A stretch of 60,000 nucleotides of DNA. It comes from Antedon mediterranea. Its lineage: Eukaryota; Echinodermata; Crinoidea; Comatulida; Antedonidae. A program made the position numbers and the translations under genes. The stretch lies in the NCBI RefSeq assembly GCF_964355755.1, contig NC_092678.1, positions 7,786,922 to 7,846,921 of the forward strand, given 5' to 3'. Of this stretch, positions 1 through 13,609 are shown piece after piece. The notes under the pieces were generated by a model that did no database searches, had not been told where the DNA came from, and saw nothing but the letters and a program-made list of their open reading frames with translations. Each line of letters opens with the position of its first letter. Positions within the stretch are counted from its first letter, which is position 1.

Positions 1-133
1 GGTAAAATATTAATAATATTAATATAATTTTACTATAATTATAGGCTAGTGTCTACGTGAGTATAAATAAATTAAGGTTGAAAAAATTTGGAATTGTAAT
101 TTAGAGATTTTAGTGTAGTTTGAATGTTCTCAC

Positions 134-3100
134 CTATGAAAGCGTTTTTCTCTTCTTCACTGCACACCTTATAACATCTTGGAAAAAACTCATCTGGATT
201 GATATTGTCAAACCAATGTAGATTACGTAGGTTTGTACATAAGCCAACCTTGAAATAATATTAAAAAAACAAATGGTAAAATAACTGTTGAATATGACGT
301 ACTTACACCCTCTGACTGAAGCAAAACATACAGGCTGTAGCCTATGGTCACGATGTATTCATTTGCCAATTTTAAATTAATGTTGATTATGATAGTGATC
401 ATGTATTTATTATTTTTACAGAGCAATCCAGGTAGTAGGTAGATAGAGTTTAAATTTCTGCACATACAAATGAAGGATATCATTGTTAATAATATATAAC
501 TACATACAATACATAACACATAAAACATTAAAAATAAAAAATAAACAACTACTTACTTTTGTAGTAAAAGAACCATTTTTTGCAAAATGATTAACAATGG
601 TGTCTTTTCGTAATAATTTAAAGTCTATTGAATCTCTGCGACAGGTCCACATAAAGTTGGGAGCGGCATTGCGTACAACACGTGACTGAAAAAAAACCAC
701 CAATATTTTTATGTTATTGTGCAGGCAATAATTTCGCCAGTGAAGCATAGCAAAAAGCTATACAAAACAACCATATTGCTACACATTTCGCAAATTGTGT
801 AGCAAAAAATGCAATACAAAACTATGTTTCTTGACTCAACAATCAGTTTGATTAGTAGTTTTGCTAAACAAAATTTTTCAATGAAATTTGTCCCTGTTGT
901 TATGCTTCTGAAAAACAAGGCAGATGTTTTCTAACACTCACATGTGTTTAATGGCAGTCAATGAAATGTGTGTGATAGTAACATTTTCATCTCAGAATGT
1001 TATACGGATAAAATGTAAAGCCGTTGGTCCTGTGTACACACTGCGCATAAACAGTAGTGCATGTTAAAAAATGTGGTACACTATTGGAAAAGGTGTGCTG
1101 ATCTGGATAGGCTATGCTCTGCTGGCTGCTGTGGTTCGTAGATGACCCAAATCCGAATTTTCAGTTAAGTTTGAGGACAATCATAATTACGTTTACATAG
1201 GTTCAGTAACAAAGAGTATTTTTGTTATTGAATTTGTTTTTGAACAACAAAGTCACAAAACAAAAAATATAATAACGAAAAGTATAATGACCATCCATCT
1301 ACCTGCAGTGTATGTAAGGTTTGAATGTTCTTATAAAGAATAATAATAAAGTAAACTAAATTACCATTGTGCCATATAATCCATCTGAATCACCAGGGAA
1401 ACCATCCTCCTCATCACTATCACCATGGCAACCATTGTCTTGATCCTGATCATCTAGAAAAAAAACAAGAAATTATTGAAAACCGAAAAACTGGATATAA
1501 ATGCAATTGGTATAAAAATGTCTCTTAAAAACATAAGAAACTTCACAACCATCCACACCTACAACACTAAATCCCTTCAGACCAAAGTTATATTAATTTA
1601 CAATAAAAAATAGTGCCCCATTGATTACTTTATACATGTGATGTATCAAGTCTAGGGACAAACAACCTGCAGCAATCTTCATCCCATATGAAATACTGTA
1701 GTATACAGTAGTGAAAGATTGTTTAAAAAAGGTAAAGTTATTTATTATCATCCTCAAGCTTAACTGGAAACTCAGGAAATTCAGATTAGGCCTTCTACAG
1801 ACCCATGGCAGTCAGATCAGCACACCAGGAGATTATTTCCTAATGTTTTCGGATAATGTACTAAGTTCTTTAACGTGCACTATATTTACACAGGTTATTA
1901 TAGTTGGTATGGGTATGTTGAGATGAGATTGAGATGTTGAGATATCCTCAACAGACATGATACAGCAGGATGTTTATTGTCGCTAGACAAGATACTGTAC
2001 AAGAATTGCAAACTAGGGCCTGTCATTTATTAATTGGTACAATCAAACTCACCATCATTATCCGAATCATCAGAATCATAATCACTAGTTGCCATTTTCT
2101 TAGCCTTGTGAGTGTGGGGTGCCATGCTCCTATACTGCTTCTCAACCCACTCACGATTCCTCAAACATTCACGAACAACAGGATACGGGCCTTGGATTGA
2201 AAACACCTTTTTTAACTGTAAACAGAAAATGGGAATTAATTATACATGCCTATGTCAAGTAGAGATAATTGATTGCACAAGCTTTTTATGCCTAATTTGG
2301 ATTTGATTGCATCCGCAATGTCAGCCGAAGTAGATTACATTTAATTAGCGAGAGATAATGCAGTAGCCTACTATGAGTAGCTTGGTGTAATGTTTAAAAC
2401 AAATATACATGTTCTTGTATACTGTAAGGTTTTATGAAATGCTGTAAAAAAACATCACTCTATATTTAATAAGTCTTTAGTACAAGACAGTGGGCCAAGT
2501 ACGCGATTTAATTTTTCGTACGTTGGGGACCTCTTATGTGAAAGATAGCCAAACTACTTTCTAAATATAACTAAACCTTACCCTTCTTAATAATCTCTAT
2601 CTCACTATAGTATAAAGTAAAAAGAAGTAGCTTATGGGATTCAAACCCTATACATCGACATGTAAAGTCCATATTATTATAATCCACTTTTCTACACAGA
2701 CGGCTCGATAGAAAGGGTTTGCATTTGCGAATTGTACAGTAGTTAGGCTCGAAATTCTTACCTCACACCTTATGGATATGACTAATGAACATTCATGTTT
2801 ATTTTGTGACGTTTCATGAGGGGTCCTCCACTAATGTACAAAAAGAAATATCGCGCCCAGTACAGCAGTGTAAGACAAGCCCTACTCTTTTCGAATAGTG
2901 TAACCCATCATGCAAGGTAAATACACACGAGACCCAGCTTTACATCCTATCTGAAGGACAATTAGAGCAAAGTATCTTGCCTAAAGATACAAGCAATAGG
3001 GACTTTACAAAGGAGGACAACGGTACCGACAGTATCTCTCTCCCTCCCCTGTCTCGTGGCGTTGGGGCCCTTCTAAATCGCTTGGCTCTGGTGGAACAGC

Positions 3101-6100
3101 ATAGGTTAAGCCTTTCTAGTTAGGAGCCTTGCATTCAAATGCCGCACAGAATGTATTGCTTTTAACACAGCCATTTTAACCAAATAAAAATGTTATTTCA
3201 TTAAACAATTACATTAGTTAGTTAAAATATTATTTAGAGCTTTGAAATTTTCACGTTTAGGTGTAATTTGAACTGTATATTTTAAGTTATAATGTACATT
3301 ATTTCTAGTCGTTCTCCGTAAACGGGAAAATGGCAACTTTATTGTCCTTAAAAAGACGATGGAATTTCACACTAAGCTCCACCCACTTTGTTAAAGCTCA
3401 TGCATAAGTTATTCATGAGCACCGTCCTGTGGCTTCCCGTCCTGTTTCGTAAATTCCCTATACTGCTTGATTTTGATGCAAAGGAGAGATGTACTGTATA
3501 ATGTAAAGTGAAATTCAAAGGAAGGAACTGTTTATGTAGTTAATTTATGCAAGCATTCACTTATTGTTCCTTTATCTTGTCTATTGTGGCTTTTGTATTG
3601 TCTTTGGTGTATGTCTGCATTTACTGAATGGTTTTTTCTTTTGGTTATAAGTAAACAAATGTCAATAATAATATTAGAATATTTATTTATTTAATGAGAT
3701 GCAAATAAATAAACAAAAAAACCTTTAGGTATGGAATACCATCCCACCAGGTACTGTATGTTCAAAGTTGTGCACTTAAGCGGTAATACTGTAAGATCGT
3801 ATTGATTTAATTTATATTCAACAAGTTCAAAGTCACATCCAGTATATTAACCCCATGTACATATACAGTCAACTCTCCAAATAGCAGACACACTTCGGCT
3901 GGCTTAATATGTCTGGTTTTAAATGTGTTTTAAAGGTAACAAAGAATTTGGGACCTTTTTGACCTCAAGAGAAGTTCTGGTTTTCAGAAAGTCCGGTATT
4001 GGGAGAGTTGACTGTACTATTGCACACTATGCTGTAATTCCAAATTTTATTTGACATTTGACCTTTAAAATACAGTAATTATGCCTACTGTAGCGACAAC
4101 CAGAAAATGGCTTACTGTATTAGTTCTCAGACTTACCTTAATAGCTTTCTCTGCATTCATTTTTGCAATTTGCATTTTGTCGAACATCAAAGAATTACTG
4201 TTGCTTAGTCGTTTAAGGTTGAACTTTGACCTACGTGGACTCATTTCAGGAGAAGATGTTGTTTTACTTCGAATATGCTCTTTAGGTGAGGATTTTGGTT
4301 CATTTTCTAAATACAATAACAAATTTAATTCTAGTTGTTTCGGAAATATAATACTGTATAGTGAGTATATTGTTAAATACTGTATGGACATATACATACA
4401 AATGTTGTATGCATTAATAGTATAATGAAGTTTACGATGAGTGCAATGGTACAAATACTTTCATGAAGTGAAAATAGAACATTTTATTTTTTAATGAATA
4501 TAATTGTTTCATTGCACAAATACAAAAACATTCATTTGTCATTCATAAGATCAAAATTATGATCTTTCGAGATTGTATTTTAATTTTAACAGGAATTAAT
4601 GCCCATAACACAATTTGAGTAGAGTCTTGATGTCACATGGGTTCAATGGAGTATTTATTGAATATCATATAGCCCACAATCCTCATCAAATGACAAAGAT
4701 CTACTTTACTTTGGTGTGATACAAATACTCCTGTTTATGAGTTGAACGAATTGCTGTTATATTTTTATTCAAATTCCACTTGGAAAGATATATCAAATTA
4801 TTATTATGGGACAAGAGCCATGTGAATGCTTCATCATCCCATGGTACAAATTGTACATGTACTTAGTAGATGGGTAGTGGAAGGGTAGAAAAGATAAATT
4901 ATTATTATGGAATAAGAGGCATGTTATAGATGTAAAAAAACCCCTTTCTTCACTCTCACCCTCTCAATCTGCCAATGTATGTCAATGGCTCATCCTATGG
5001 TACCAAGTGCACTTACCTTCAGGTGGATGGGTAGTGCTCCGCTTATGCACCCCTGATGGGCTGGTTTTCGGTAAGACTGGTTTTTGTTTCTTCATTACAC
5101 TTGTTGCTCCAGTAGATGAATAGGGACCTGCAAAATTAAATTAGCAAATGTTTTTTCTACAGTATTCCAACACATACTCATAAAGTACCTAAACAAAAAC
5201 TGACTATATCTTGAATATTTTTTTTTTATGGTAATTTAGAATTAATTTAAACTAACATCTGGCTTATGAATAAAAACACCATATCATCAATGAAAATAAT
5301 TCTAATAGAGAATAAAAAAAATAAATAAATAAACTATTGATTTATGGCATGCAATAGCTTGTATTTTTTTGTTAACAATTAAGGACGCAACACAAGGACG
5401 TAATGCAACGCAAGTGAATTGACCAATCACAAGCGATGGCTTATTCGCTATGTGCTAACTGTCTATAACTTCGCTTGTCATTGGTTAAAACGCTTGCGTT
5501 GCTTTTACGTCCTTGCGTTACGTTCTAGTGGGAACCAAGCTTTAATTATTTTGTTTGTATGTTTGTACAGACAGTACAAAAAATGCATAAATTGTGTTGA
5601 TTAATTGAGTAAGAGGTCCTCCTGTAAGGTAAACACCAAAAGGGAGTGAAAATGACATGCTTAGAAAAAATGTTTATATTGTATAGTAGTACACAATCTC
5701 TAGGCAAGCATTAAAAACACTACTGTAACAATTCTAAATTGATAAGTCTATACAATTTGAGTCTATGATGCACAGCTGTTGAAAACAATATTCAATTGTA
5801 GATAGAGGAAACATAATGAGCATGCAGGCAATACTTGTACTGTACCTTCATTAAGTCGTTGCAATTGATGCTTGGAAGGGCGTACTGGGTTCAACATATT
5901 GGAATGCATAGACACAGAACCGATAACACCCACTTTGACGCCATCTAGATCTGTTAGTTTTCTTCCGTAGTCGAGAATATTTGGAGATGAATTGGGTGTG
6001 CTCCACGCTAACTGCTGCTTCGAATTGTCAAGATTCTGAACGCAAAAAAAGAAACGAGAAGATTATTCATGAGAAATAGTGACTGTTGAGTGTTAGAAAA

Positions 6101-8822
6101 TCAGTGCAATATTTATGGTTATTGATATGATTGATATTGAATGATTGAAATTGATTGACAATGAGTGGTTCAAATTGATTGATAATGATATGGATTGATA
6201 ATGATTTAATATTGATTGATCATGATTGACTATATTAAATGATTGGCATAGATTGATATTAATGAATAAGATAATAATATCAAACCATATATCAATAATT
6301 ATCATCAATATTAATTATTGATTAATGATATTTATTGATGCATTGATATTGATTGTAAGTACAGTATTAAAGAATCATTTCCAATATTTTTTGATTGTTA
6401 TACAAAAATATCTGGCTAATTCTTTCAATTGTTTTCATATAATTTTTGTCATCATTCTAATCATTATCATCATCATCAAAATTATAATCATTGTTCATCA
6501 TCACTATTACAAACTGCTATTAAAGTGGGATTGATTATTAAATAATATCCAAATCATATTCCTAAAAAGAAATTATTCATTATCATAATACAAATAATGC
6601 ATACTGTACACAAGCTATCGTAGCCTGCCCGATACAAATAAAACAATTATGAAAAACTCACATTTTAATACACTTCTTGACATTTACTGTAAATGTACTA
6701 TTAATTAATTACAAACAGTAAAGATACAAAATGAACTCTCCATAAAATGTAGAGAAGGAATATCAACGGTTACATAAATCTGACTATAATACACTACAGT
6801 CAATGCAGAGCCGGTTAGTGCTGGCTTTTGCTAAATGAAAATATATTCTAATGATGTACCTTCTCCTCGATGACTCATACAGAGAGGCAATCAGCATGAA
6901 CTATAATAGATGCATGCACGCAGCGTGTTAGTATGTCAAATACTGTACGACACTTTGTGTTTTAATTGATTATTGTCAATACTACAGTACATTGAGACTG
7001 GGAGAGCTTTAAATAAATTTGTTTAAAACAATATTTTCATATTTCAAAGAAATCAATAATTATTTGTCTAGTCAATCTCAACATAGATTTGACAACAGGT
7101 CAATTAACATAATGATTGGAATGGTATAAGAATATTTCTCAAAAAAAACTTAAATTGTTGGCCTATACCCACCCAATCATTTATTTAAATAATGGAGCTG
7201 GATAAAATTAGCTGCAGTGTTACAGTGCGCGCTTACTTTTTGAATGTTTGACTGAGTTTGAGAAGTCATGTGCTGGAAAATGGCCAATGATGATTTCATA
7301 TTGGACCATTGGCAATTCTTAAAAATTGTTGTTAAATGGCTCAATGATTTCTTTCTTAAAAACATTGCTCTTTATTGAATAGATTTTCTCAGAAGAATAT
7401 TTTTTTAGTGGGTGGGGGCGGAGGAAGGAAGTACTGTATAATGTACATTTATACTGTTTACTCTGTAGCTGATAATATCCTGATAGGAGTTATGTCTACA
7501 GTAGCCATTTCATGTAATGCTTACAACCGACTGTGTAATACTGTACATTGAGCTCTAAGAACTTCTTAAATTACAATTATTTGATATGAAATTAGTAACT
7601 ACGAAATTTGTTTTTATTGTACAGACCTCTTTCTCTTTCAGTTTTCGTACTCGATGTAGTAACACTGGCGAGAGTCTTGCCTTAAAATTCACTGGTAATT
7701 TGCTCTGTTCGATCTGAAAAATGAATTTAATTAGTGCTGTATAACTTAAGAATTAAATTGAAAAAAGATGATCCGGTCTATAAAGATTGTGAGGTTAAAA
7801 AAAAGGCATCAATATTTTTCGAAACAAGTCTACTGTACGGGGAGGCCTGAGCGAGTACCGCTCTGCCATAAGACTGCGATTTTATAACCTATTAGTATTT
7901 ATCAAACATCTATTGAGCATATGCTATTGATCATCATACAGTACTACTGACACTGTATTTGGTCAATCGTAATGCACTTTTATGAACCACTATACAACCT
8001 AAATGGTAAGTCACATCAATGAACAATTTGTGTGTCATTTGGCCCTGTCATTTTACCACCCACCAATACGTCGCCGTTCTTAAAATTGTCACCTAACTGT
8101 AGGTAAGTCACTTTTTTTTATGTAGGGGTGCGTCATGCTACAGTATTCATGTAAAGTATGGACAAATGACGTACCACTCCAAGTGCACAAGGACACTAAC
8201 AAATAGGGTCAACTCTGCTGAGATACTGGGTTCTTTCAACTGAATTTGTTTTCTCATTCTTTTATTGAAAAATGTTAATTAAAATACATTAAAATACATG
8301 ATACAGCTTTCAAAATTTGATACATGACCACAAAAATATATACAGTATTAAAAGTGGGATTTTTCACTTCAGTCAAAATGTGGACAGAAACGTGCTGGGC
8401 TGTCAGACAGAGCCAAACTTTCCCGATTACTAGGATAGCATAAACGGATTTATGCATCGACAACTGGGGTGACTTACCAATTTTCTCTGCCTTTCTAGAT
8501 GGAGTTCCTGTCTTGCCATAAACGTCGTTCCAAGGTTTTCTGCAATTTTCAAACTTGTGGAGCTCATACGAGGTTTAAAACTAAATTCACGATTTGATGT
8601 GGAATTTGTTGCATGATTTCCAACTGAACTAACAGGCGAAACAAACTGATGTTGTTGATGTTCAAAATTGTTATATTTTGATTGTCTTTCTTTAGCCAAT
8701 CGAATACTTGTTGCATTCAATTTTGGTGCAAAAGTTAGCTCTGTTTCGAAAGAAAACCTGTTTTGTGCTGTTATAATGCCACTCGAGCGAGCAGAATCTG
8801 ACTCGTCTTTTACCTTCATCAT
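134..8822 (-). CDS. TTLL3: TTLL3/TTLL8-like tubulin glycylase, 5' part (9 exons, continues past left edge)
   Basis: Tubulin tyrosine ligase-like enzymes of this group add glycine to tubulin side chains in cilia and flagella. Nine coding exons join in phase, 5' to 3': 8822-8478, 7713-7627, 6035-5846, 5127-5017, 4306-4137, 2215-2053, 1453-1365, 685-557, 248-134. The recognisable core is in the last exons: GPYPVVRECLRNREWVEKQY (exon 6), then RRDSIDFKLLRKD, NHFAKNGSFTTK, VGLCTNLRNLHWFD and FFPRCYK, all typical of the TTLL3/TTLL8 N-terminal half. The start is the first of two adjacent ATG codons at 8822; an in-frame stop lies upstream of it. The first five exons encode a low-complexity Ser/Lys-rich extension of about 300 residues. 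An acidic Asp-rich stretch (exons 6-7) splits the core. The donor after exon 2 is weak (GTCTGT). The ATP-grasp domain lies outside the window. I cannot separate TTLL3 from TTLL8; family confidence is high. Confidence 0.85.
5381..5540. repeat. Foldback element, GGAACCAAGC family
   Basis: A 160-bp stretch that folds on itself. The left half has AAGGACGTAATGCAACGCAAG and TTGACCAATCACAAGCG; the right half has CGCTTGTCATTGGTTAAAAC, CTTGCGTTGCTTTTACGTCC and ends GTGGGAACCAAGC. Partial copies occur at 16650-16690 and at 59913 to the right edge (both begin GCTTGGTTCCCACTAGGACGC), and a related inner hairpin lies at 15478-15525. No coding capacity; a non-autonomous, MITE-like element. Confidence 0.65.
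6093..6350. repeat. Low-complexity ATTGAT/AATGATT tract
   Basis: About 250 bases built from variants of ATTGATTGATA and AATGATTGA, in an intron of the TTLL-like gene. Open frames across it are low-complexity artefacts. Confidence 0.7.
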
Positions 8823-9929
8823 TTCTCTACCACGCAACAAGGCCAACGACAGAAAAGACCAGTACCTTCTGTCTGGTTGCTGGTATTTCGATCGGTTCAC
8901 TGTATGGGCCTAGGCTCAAGCCTATTTGGCTAGGCTCTGCGAAAAGGATCAATGCCGCAGCCGCGACGTTTGAATGGCCTTGTTGCTCGCACTTTGTTGA
9001 TCAACAAACACGATCGATAGGGAAAACGATAGGCTTACGCTTACGATTTGTGGTGAGAATACCAACGAATGGAACTGGAAATATACTTCCTTTCAAATTG
9101 CACATCTATATATCATCAAGAATTGTTCACCATGTTTTTTATTCTAAAATTACCACTTTATGAACAAAACATTTCATTTCTCTTTTCACATTTCGCATGC
9201 AGTTTGCTTGCCTTCTCCTCGTCCCCTGAAATAACATCGCGTGTCACCATGGACGCGAATAAACTCATGCATATTCATGAGATTTCTTAAAGGTGAGCTC
9301 CGGGCCGGCCACAGACTTTGTGAAATTGTTACGGAAGCCTCAAGTGCCATCTTCATTCGTTCATTCAACCTTTATTCAGCAGAATAAAAATGAAGCTAAT
9401 TTACTATAAAAAAAAAACCCACAACCCCCTCCACTAAATGTTTTTTTTATAGATATTAAAAAAGACATGACAATTGTAGAATAAATTTAGTACAGTGTAT
9501 AGATTATAACCTTTTTGTGGAGCACTATAAAACAATGTATGCCAACTTTATAAATGTTTCCAAGTTTTTCAGGAGACAATAATAGTTGAACACACTTTTC
9601 CGTAGTGATACTGGTCTAATTCTTTCTTTTAGTCTACACGATGACTTTTTAATAGTTTTATTCTTCCAATCATGTTAACAATATACCGTAGCCTATTATA
9701 GGCCAAAAGAAGACCCTACTATTAAGGTTTCAGTTTAGCCTACAGAGAATTACAATACAGTAGCCTATGTACTTTCTGTTTTTGTAGGCCATTACGTTAC
9801 AGATAAAAGTACTATATAATTGATATCACACATGAATAGATTCTGTCATTTGATTGGAGGATTGTGGGTCACATGATATTCAATAACTACTCAATTGAAC
9901 TCTTACTGTACGTCGTCATCAAGAATGAA
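8823..9929. other. Upstream region of the TTLL-like gene
   Basis: Likely 5' UTR and promoter of the minus-strand TTLL-like gene from 8823 to about 9050, then AT-rich DNA. I see no supported gene. An element end of the type ATGCATATTCATGAG occurs near 9270. Confidence 0.4.
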
Positions 9930-12672
9930 ATTTTAGTGCGGGTGCAATATTCGTATTGTTGTTACAGAGAGTAACTGAAAATACTATTCGCTACGAGCAT
10001 TAGTCCAGGTTAGACCGATATTTGTAAGAAGATAAATATTTTGGCACATATGGCGTTTCATACGTATACAATTTGAGCTCAATATTTTGTATTTCAGACA
10101 AAAATCGAAACGCCAACTGGTGGACTAAACATGTCGTAATTCAGCTTCCAAAATTGGCTTGCTCCATTCTCAAATAGTCACGCCTTGTCTTTAATCTCTT
10201 GTTAAAAGTAGGTGTGTTATAAAATAAATAATGAAATGTTTTATATTCGTGCAATGGTACAAATAATTTCATTCACTTTGGCCCCATGAAAAAATTAGAA
10301 CCTGAAATGATTTGTACCATTGTACTTTAAGTCAACTTATGTAACAATGTAATGACATTTTTATGAAGGCAATCGATTCCATTGCTACAGTTATATTTAA
10401 TTTAACAACAAAATAAACTGTAATGTTAAACAATAACAACAAAAAGCGTTTTAACTGGTACATACAGTATTTGCTTTAATACCACCACCTTTGGCCTACA
10501 ATCTTAGTTATAGCCTATTATTATTTTATTTAATTTTAAATTATTTACAATTATATACCAATTCAACTATAGGCCTACTATACGATTGAATGTGTGTTCG
10601 CTTGTATTCTGCCTACAATTTAGCCAACAGTAAGTTATAAATAGCTATAACATAACAATTATTAAAGATATATTTTTTTTAAACAATTTTTTGTTGTTGA
10701 ATATGTCATTTTAATGCCACGTATAGTTATTTACTTTGACCAAACACTGGATCGGAAAAAAAATGATTTACCAGGAAAAAAAATGTATTAAAGCCAAAAA
10801 AAAAATTGCTTAAATTGTCTATCAGACAATGGTTTTTGGTTAAAATTAACCGTTTCTTTTGTGTTTTAATAAAAGTGAAATAAATTTTTTTACAGCAGTG
10901 AATAACTAATATTAAAACTGAAAAACGACCTATTTAAAGTCTGATTTATCAATCTTCATTTTCCTGTTTTTGGAGGAAAATACATCTTTAATATAATATT
11001 CAATCGATCTTTTGTTTTTGAATAATACAATTGTTTCCTTTTATATGAATAATGGTTGTCGATACAATCTCATGAAAACACAAATTGATTGATTGTTTTT
11101 TTGCTATAGGCCTAATTATTAATACAGAGAACATAACGTAACATAATTTAGCTTAATAAACATTGCTTTATATAATTATTACAAACATTAATCTATCTGT
11201 TACTAAAACTCACTAAAATAATTATTATTAATTAAAATTCAATTAATTTTGTTAACGAAAATGCATATAATGTATACACTGAGTATAACTAATAAGACAC
11301 TCAAAATAAATATACTGTAGACAGTTAATAAAAATAAATTAATTTAAAAAAACATATATCACATACGTTGATGAAATACATTAAAATGAAAACAAATATA
11401 TATTATTTTACAAAGTAACTCGAATTAACCTAAATTGTACAGTATTTACAGGCCACTGTAGTTTTCGGTACCAAGACGTCTCCCATTCTCGTGTTATCCA
11501 AGAGCGTAGTTTTTGCTGATTAGCTTACGGAAAACAGGCTCAAATAATCTAACTTCAAATGTATTGATAACAACGAATCTAAGCTTAAATACGATACAAA
11601 GTAAATTATTAAAAATACCAGCCAGAAAGAAGAGAGCAATACAAACCATGTTAAAGGTTAGATGTCAAATGTCAAATTAAAATGGAGTTTCTGTATTGCA
11701 TAATAAAACATAAACCGGGCTCTGAAAAAGTACCGTTATAAAATATCTTGCATTCTTGTGACGTCGTTCAGCCTTGTTATAATTTCAACTTCACTTTATT
11801 ATGACACTTAATTCAAAATCCTGTAGTCCTATTACATTTTATATATCGCATTCATCCATGTCCATGTCTATAAGACGAGGAAAAATTGTCAAAAGAGTGC
11901 AAAGTAAGGCTCCATCAATTTTATTAGGATCATTTCCACTGATATCAATGAGCTTCAGTGACTTTAACTCGATATTTCTATTGGAACACTCTTCGATCAT
12001 ACTGTTTAATACAGTCCTAGGTAGATTGCAATCGTACATATACAGATATTCTAGACTTGTACACATAATGACTAAAGAACCTAGTAAAGTACCATCATTG
12101 TCGTTGAGATTATTACCACTGATGTCAAGATTCAGTAAAGGTAATTCCATTCTTCTATTAGAACACTCGATGATCGTTTTATTCATTACAACCCCTGACA
12201 GATTAGAATCTTTCAGGTCAAGATGACTCAACTCAGGAGACATATCCAATAAAGAACCAAGTAAAACACCTTCAGTGTCAAGCAAAGTACCATCTATATT
12301 GCTTAAATCATTGTCACTAACACATCAAGATCAACTCCCCTATCGGAACAATCTATGATCAAATCATTCATAATAGTGCCAGATAGATTACAATTAGTCA
12401 TGTCAAGGGTTTTCAACATTGAACACACACTTATTAAATAACCCAGGAAAGCACCATCGATGGTGCTAAGATTATTGCCACTGATCTGCAAAGCTTGTGT
12501 ATCATCCATTACATCACTAGACAATTTACAACCATGCATAATATAAAGGTGCTGCAACAGAGAAGACGTGACTAAAAAAGAACTCAGTAAAGTACATACT
12601 ATCGATATCGCCTAGATAATTAAAGCTGACGTTAAGATAACGTAAACTCAACTTAACTGCTCTGTTAACCCA
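9930..12672 (-). pseudogene. Truncated duplicate of the NLR 3' end (LRR part)
   Basis: This block matches 36090-38809, the last LRRs and 3' flank of the intact NLR gene, in the same orientation. Matching landmarks include CGTATTGTTGTTA (9953/36110), the CACATATGGCGTTTCATACG segment (10044/36670), AACTGGTACAT (10456/36829), the 3' flank with GAAAGAAGAGAGCAATACAAA, and the LRR coding stretch 11797-12672. The reading frame is broken: one open piece covers 12285-11839 and another 12557-12303, with a frameshift between them. A premature stop after MDMDECDI removes the final residues found in the intact gene. NACHT and TIR are absent. Similarity stops sharply at the words CTGTTAACCCACT (12672) / CTGTCAACCCACT (38809). 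Probably non-functional. Confidence 0.8.
10250..10326. repeat. Palindromic element, GCAATGGTACAAAT family
   Basis: TGCAATGGTACAAATAATTTCA is followed about 30 bases later by its near-perfect reverse complement ending ATTTGTACCATTGTAC. The same word occurs at 4441 and twice at 55223-55270, where a second hairpin follows. Confidence 0.55.
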
Positions 12673-13000
12673 CTAAGCGAAATATTGCGCAACTAATCAG
12701 AAAATGAGCTACGGCGCTTTCATGAGCACTCATGCGAATCGAAAAGCTCAGCAGCCACGAGATAAACATGAACGTCGCAGCTATTCGTTCATGTAGTGGT
12801 GGAAAGAGAGTAGCGCGATTTCTTTCTCTTCGAAACGTTGGATTCGCGCTACCAAACTCGCCTAGAGGAAAATCGGCTTTAAAATGATCTAAGATCATGT
12901 GACAGATTGTTTGAGGAGCAAGATTTAATTTTGAGTTTTAGTCAAGTCAACCACGCTGATATCTTTTGACAGAAAGATTGGTGAAGTTAAATAATACTTC
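12673..13000. repeat. Unmatched insert plus second NLR-locus duplicate segment
   Basis: 12673-12895 is a more GC-rich stretch I could not match elsewhere in the window. 12897-13000 resembles 43497-43605 (shared words: GAGGAGCAAGAT, CATGCTGATATCT with a C/G variant, AAGATTG.TGAAGT). So the duplicate at 9.9-13.0 kb retains both flanks of the NLR region but lacks the middle. Confidence 0.5.
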
Positions 13001-13018
13001 TTTCACCAAAACTCCAGA

Positions 13019-13243
13019 GTGATCTCCGGAAACACCCCGGGGGTTATGACCATTCAAAACGTCGAATTACAAGATCTGTATCTGACCAGTATGTACTTAT
13101 GTCCGATAAGTAAAACTGAATTACATAAATTATCATATTTTCAACAGATTATTCCCATTTGGAATCAGTTACCGTATCGAGATATCAGGTCAAACAATTC
13201 TCTTTTACTCTTCAATAAGTCTGTAAATTCTACGGTAAATTGA
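13019..13243 (+). pseudogene. LINE reverse-transcriptase C-terminal remnant
   Basis: The translated stretch carries YFQQIIPIWNQLPYRDIR followed by a Ser/Leu/Phe-rich end, resembling the 'WN.LP..I....S...FK' C-terminus common to many animal non-LTR retrotransposon polymerases. It has no upstream RT motifs. The segment to 13610 holds no other supported gene. Confidence 0.4.
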
Positions 13244-13609
13244 AAAAAGTCTCAGCAACGACCTACTCACCCTTTATAAGCAGAACACAAACATCAAGTA
13301 TCCCGGACAATTGAAAACCAAGAAAGACATGAAACAACTTAAAGAACTAGCCAATGAAAGACCAGAAACTGGTAAAAGAGATTCACGGAGCAGCCCAAGC
13401 GGAAATGTCGGCATACCTTTCAGTGAAAAGGCAGTAATCATCATCAAATTGAAAAAAGTCATATATTTTAGCCATTTTTATACTGTATTTACTTTTGTGC
13501 ATTTGGTCTATACTGTTAGTTCTACTGTTACGTATATTTTAAGGGGAAATGTGGATAGAGGTGCTTTTCACCTGTTTATCCCTTTCTTTCCGCTTCCTTT
13601 TTGTTAAGT

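Noticed and set aside
4081-4425. 114-codon plus-strand frame
   Set aside because: Antisense of a TTLL-like exon and its intron; no domain, while the minus-strand exon has correct splice sites and phases.
12665-12898. 77-codon minus-strand frame in the NLR duplicate junction
   Set aside because: No similarity to the NLR or another family; lies in the unmatched insert between two duplicated segments.
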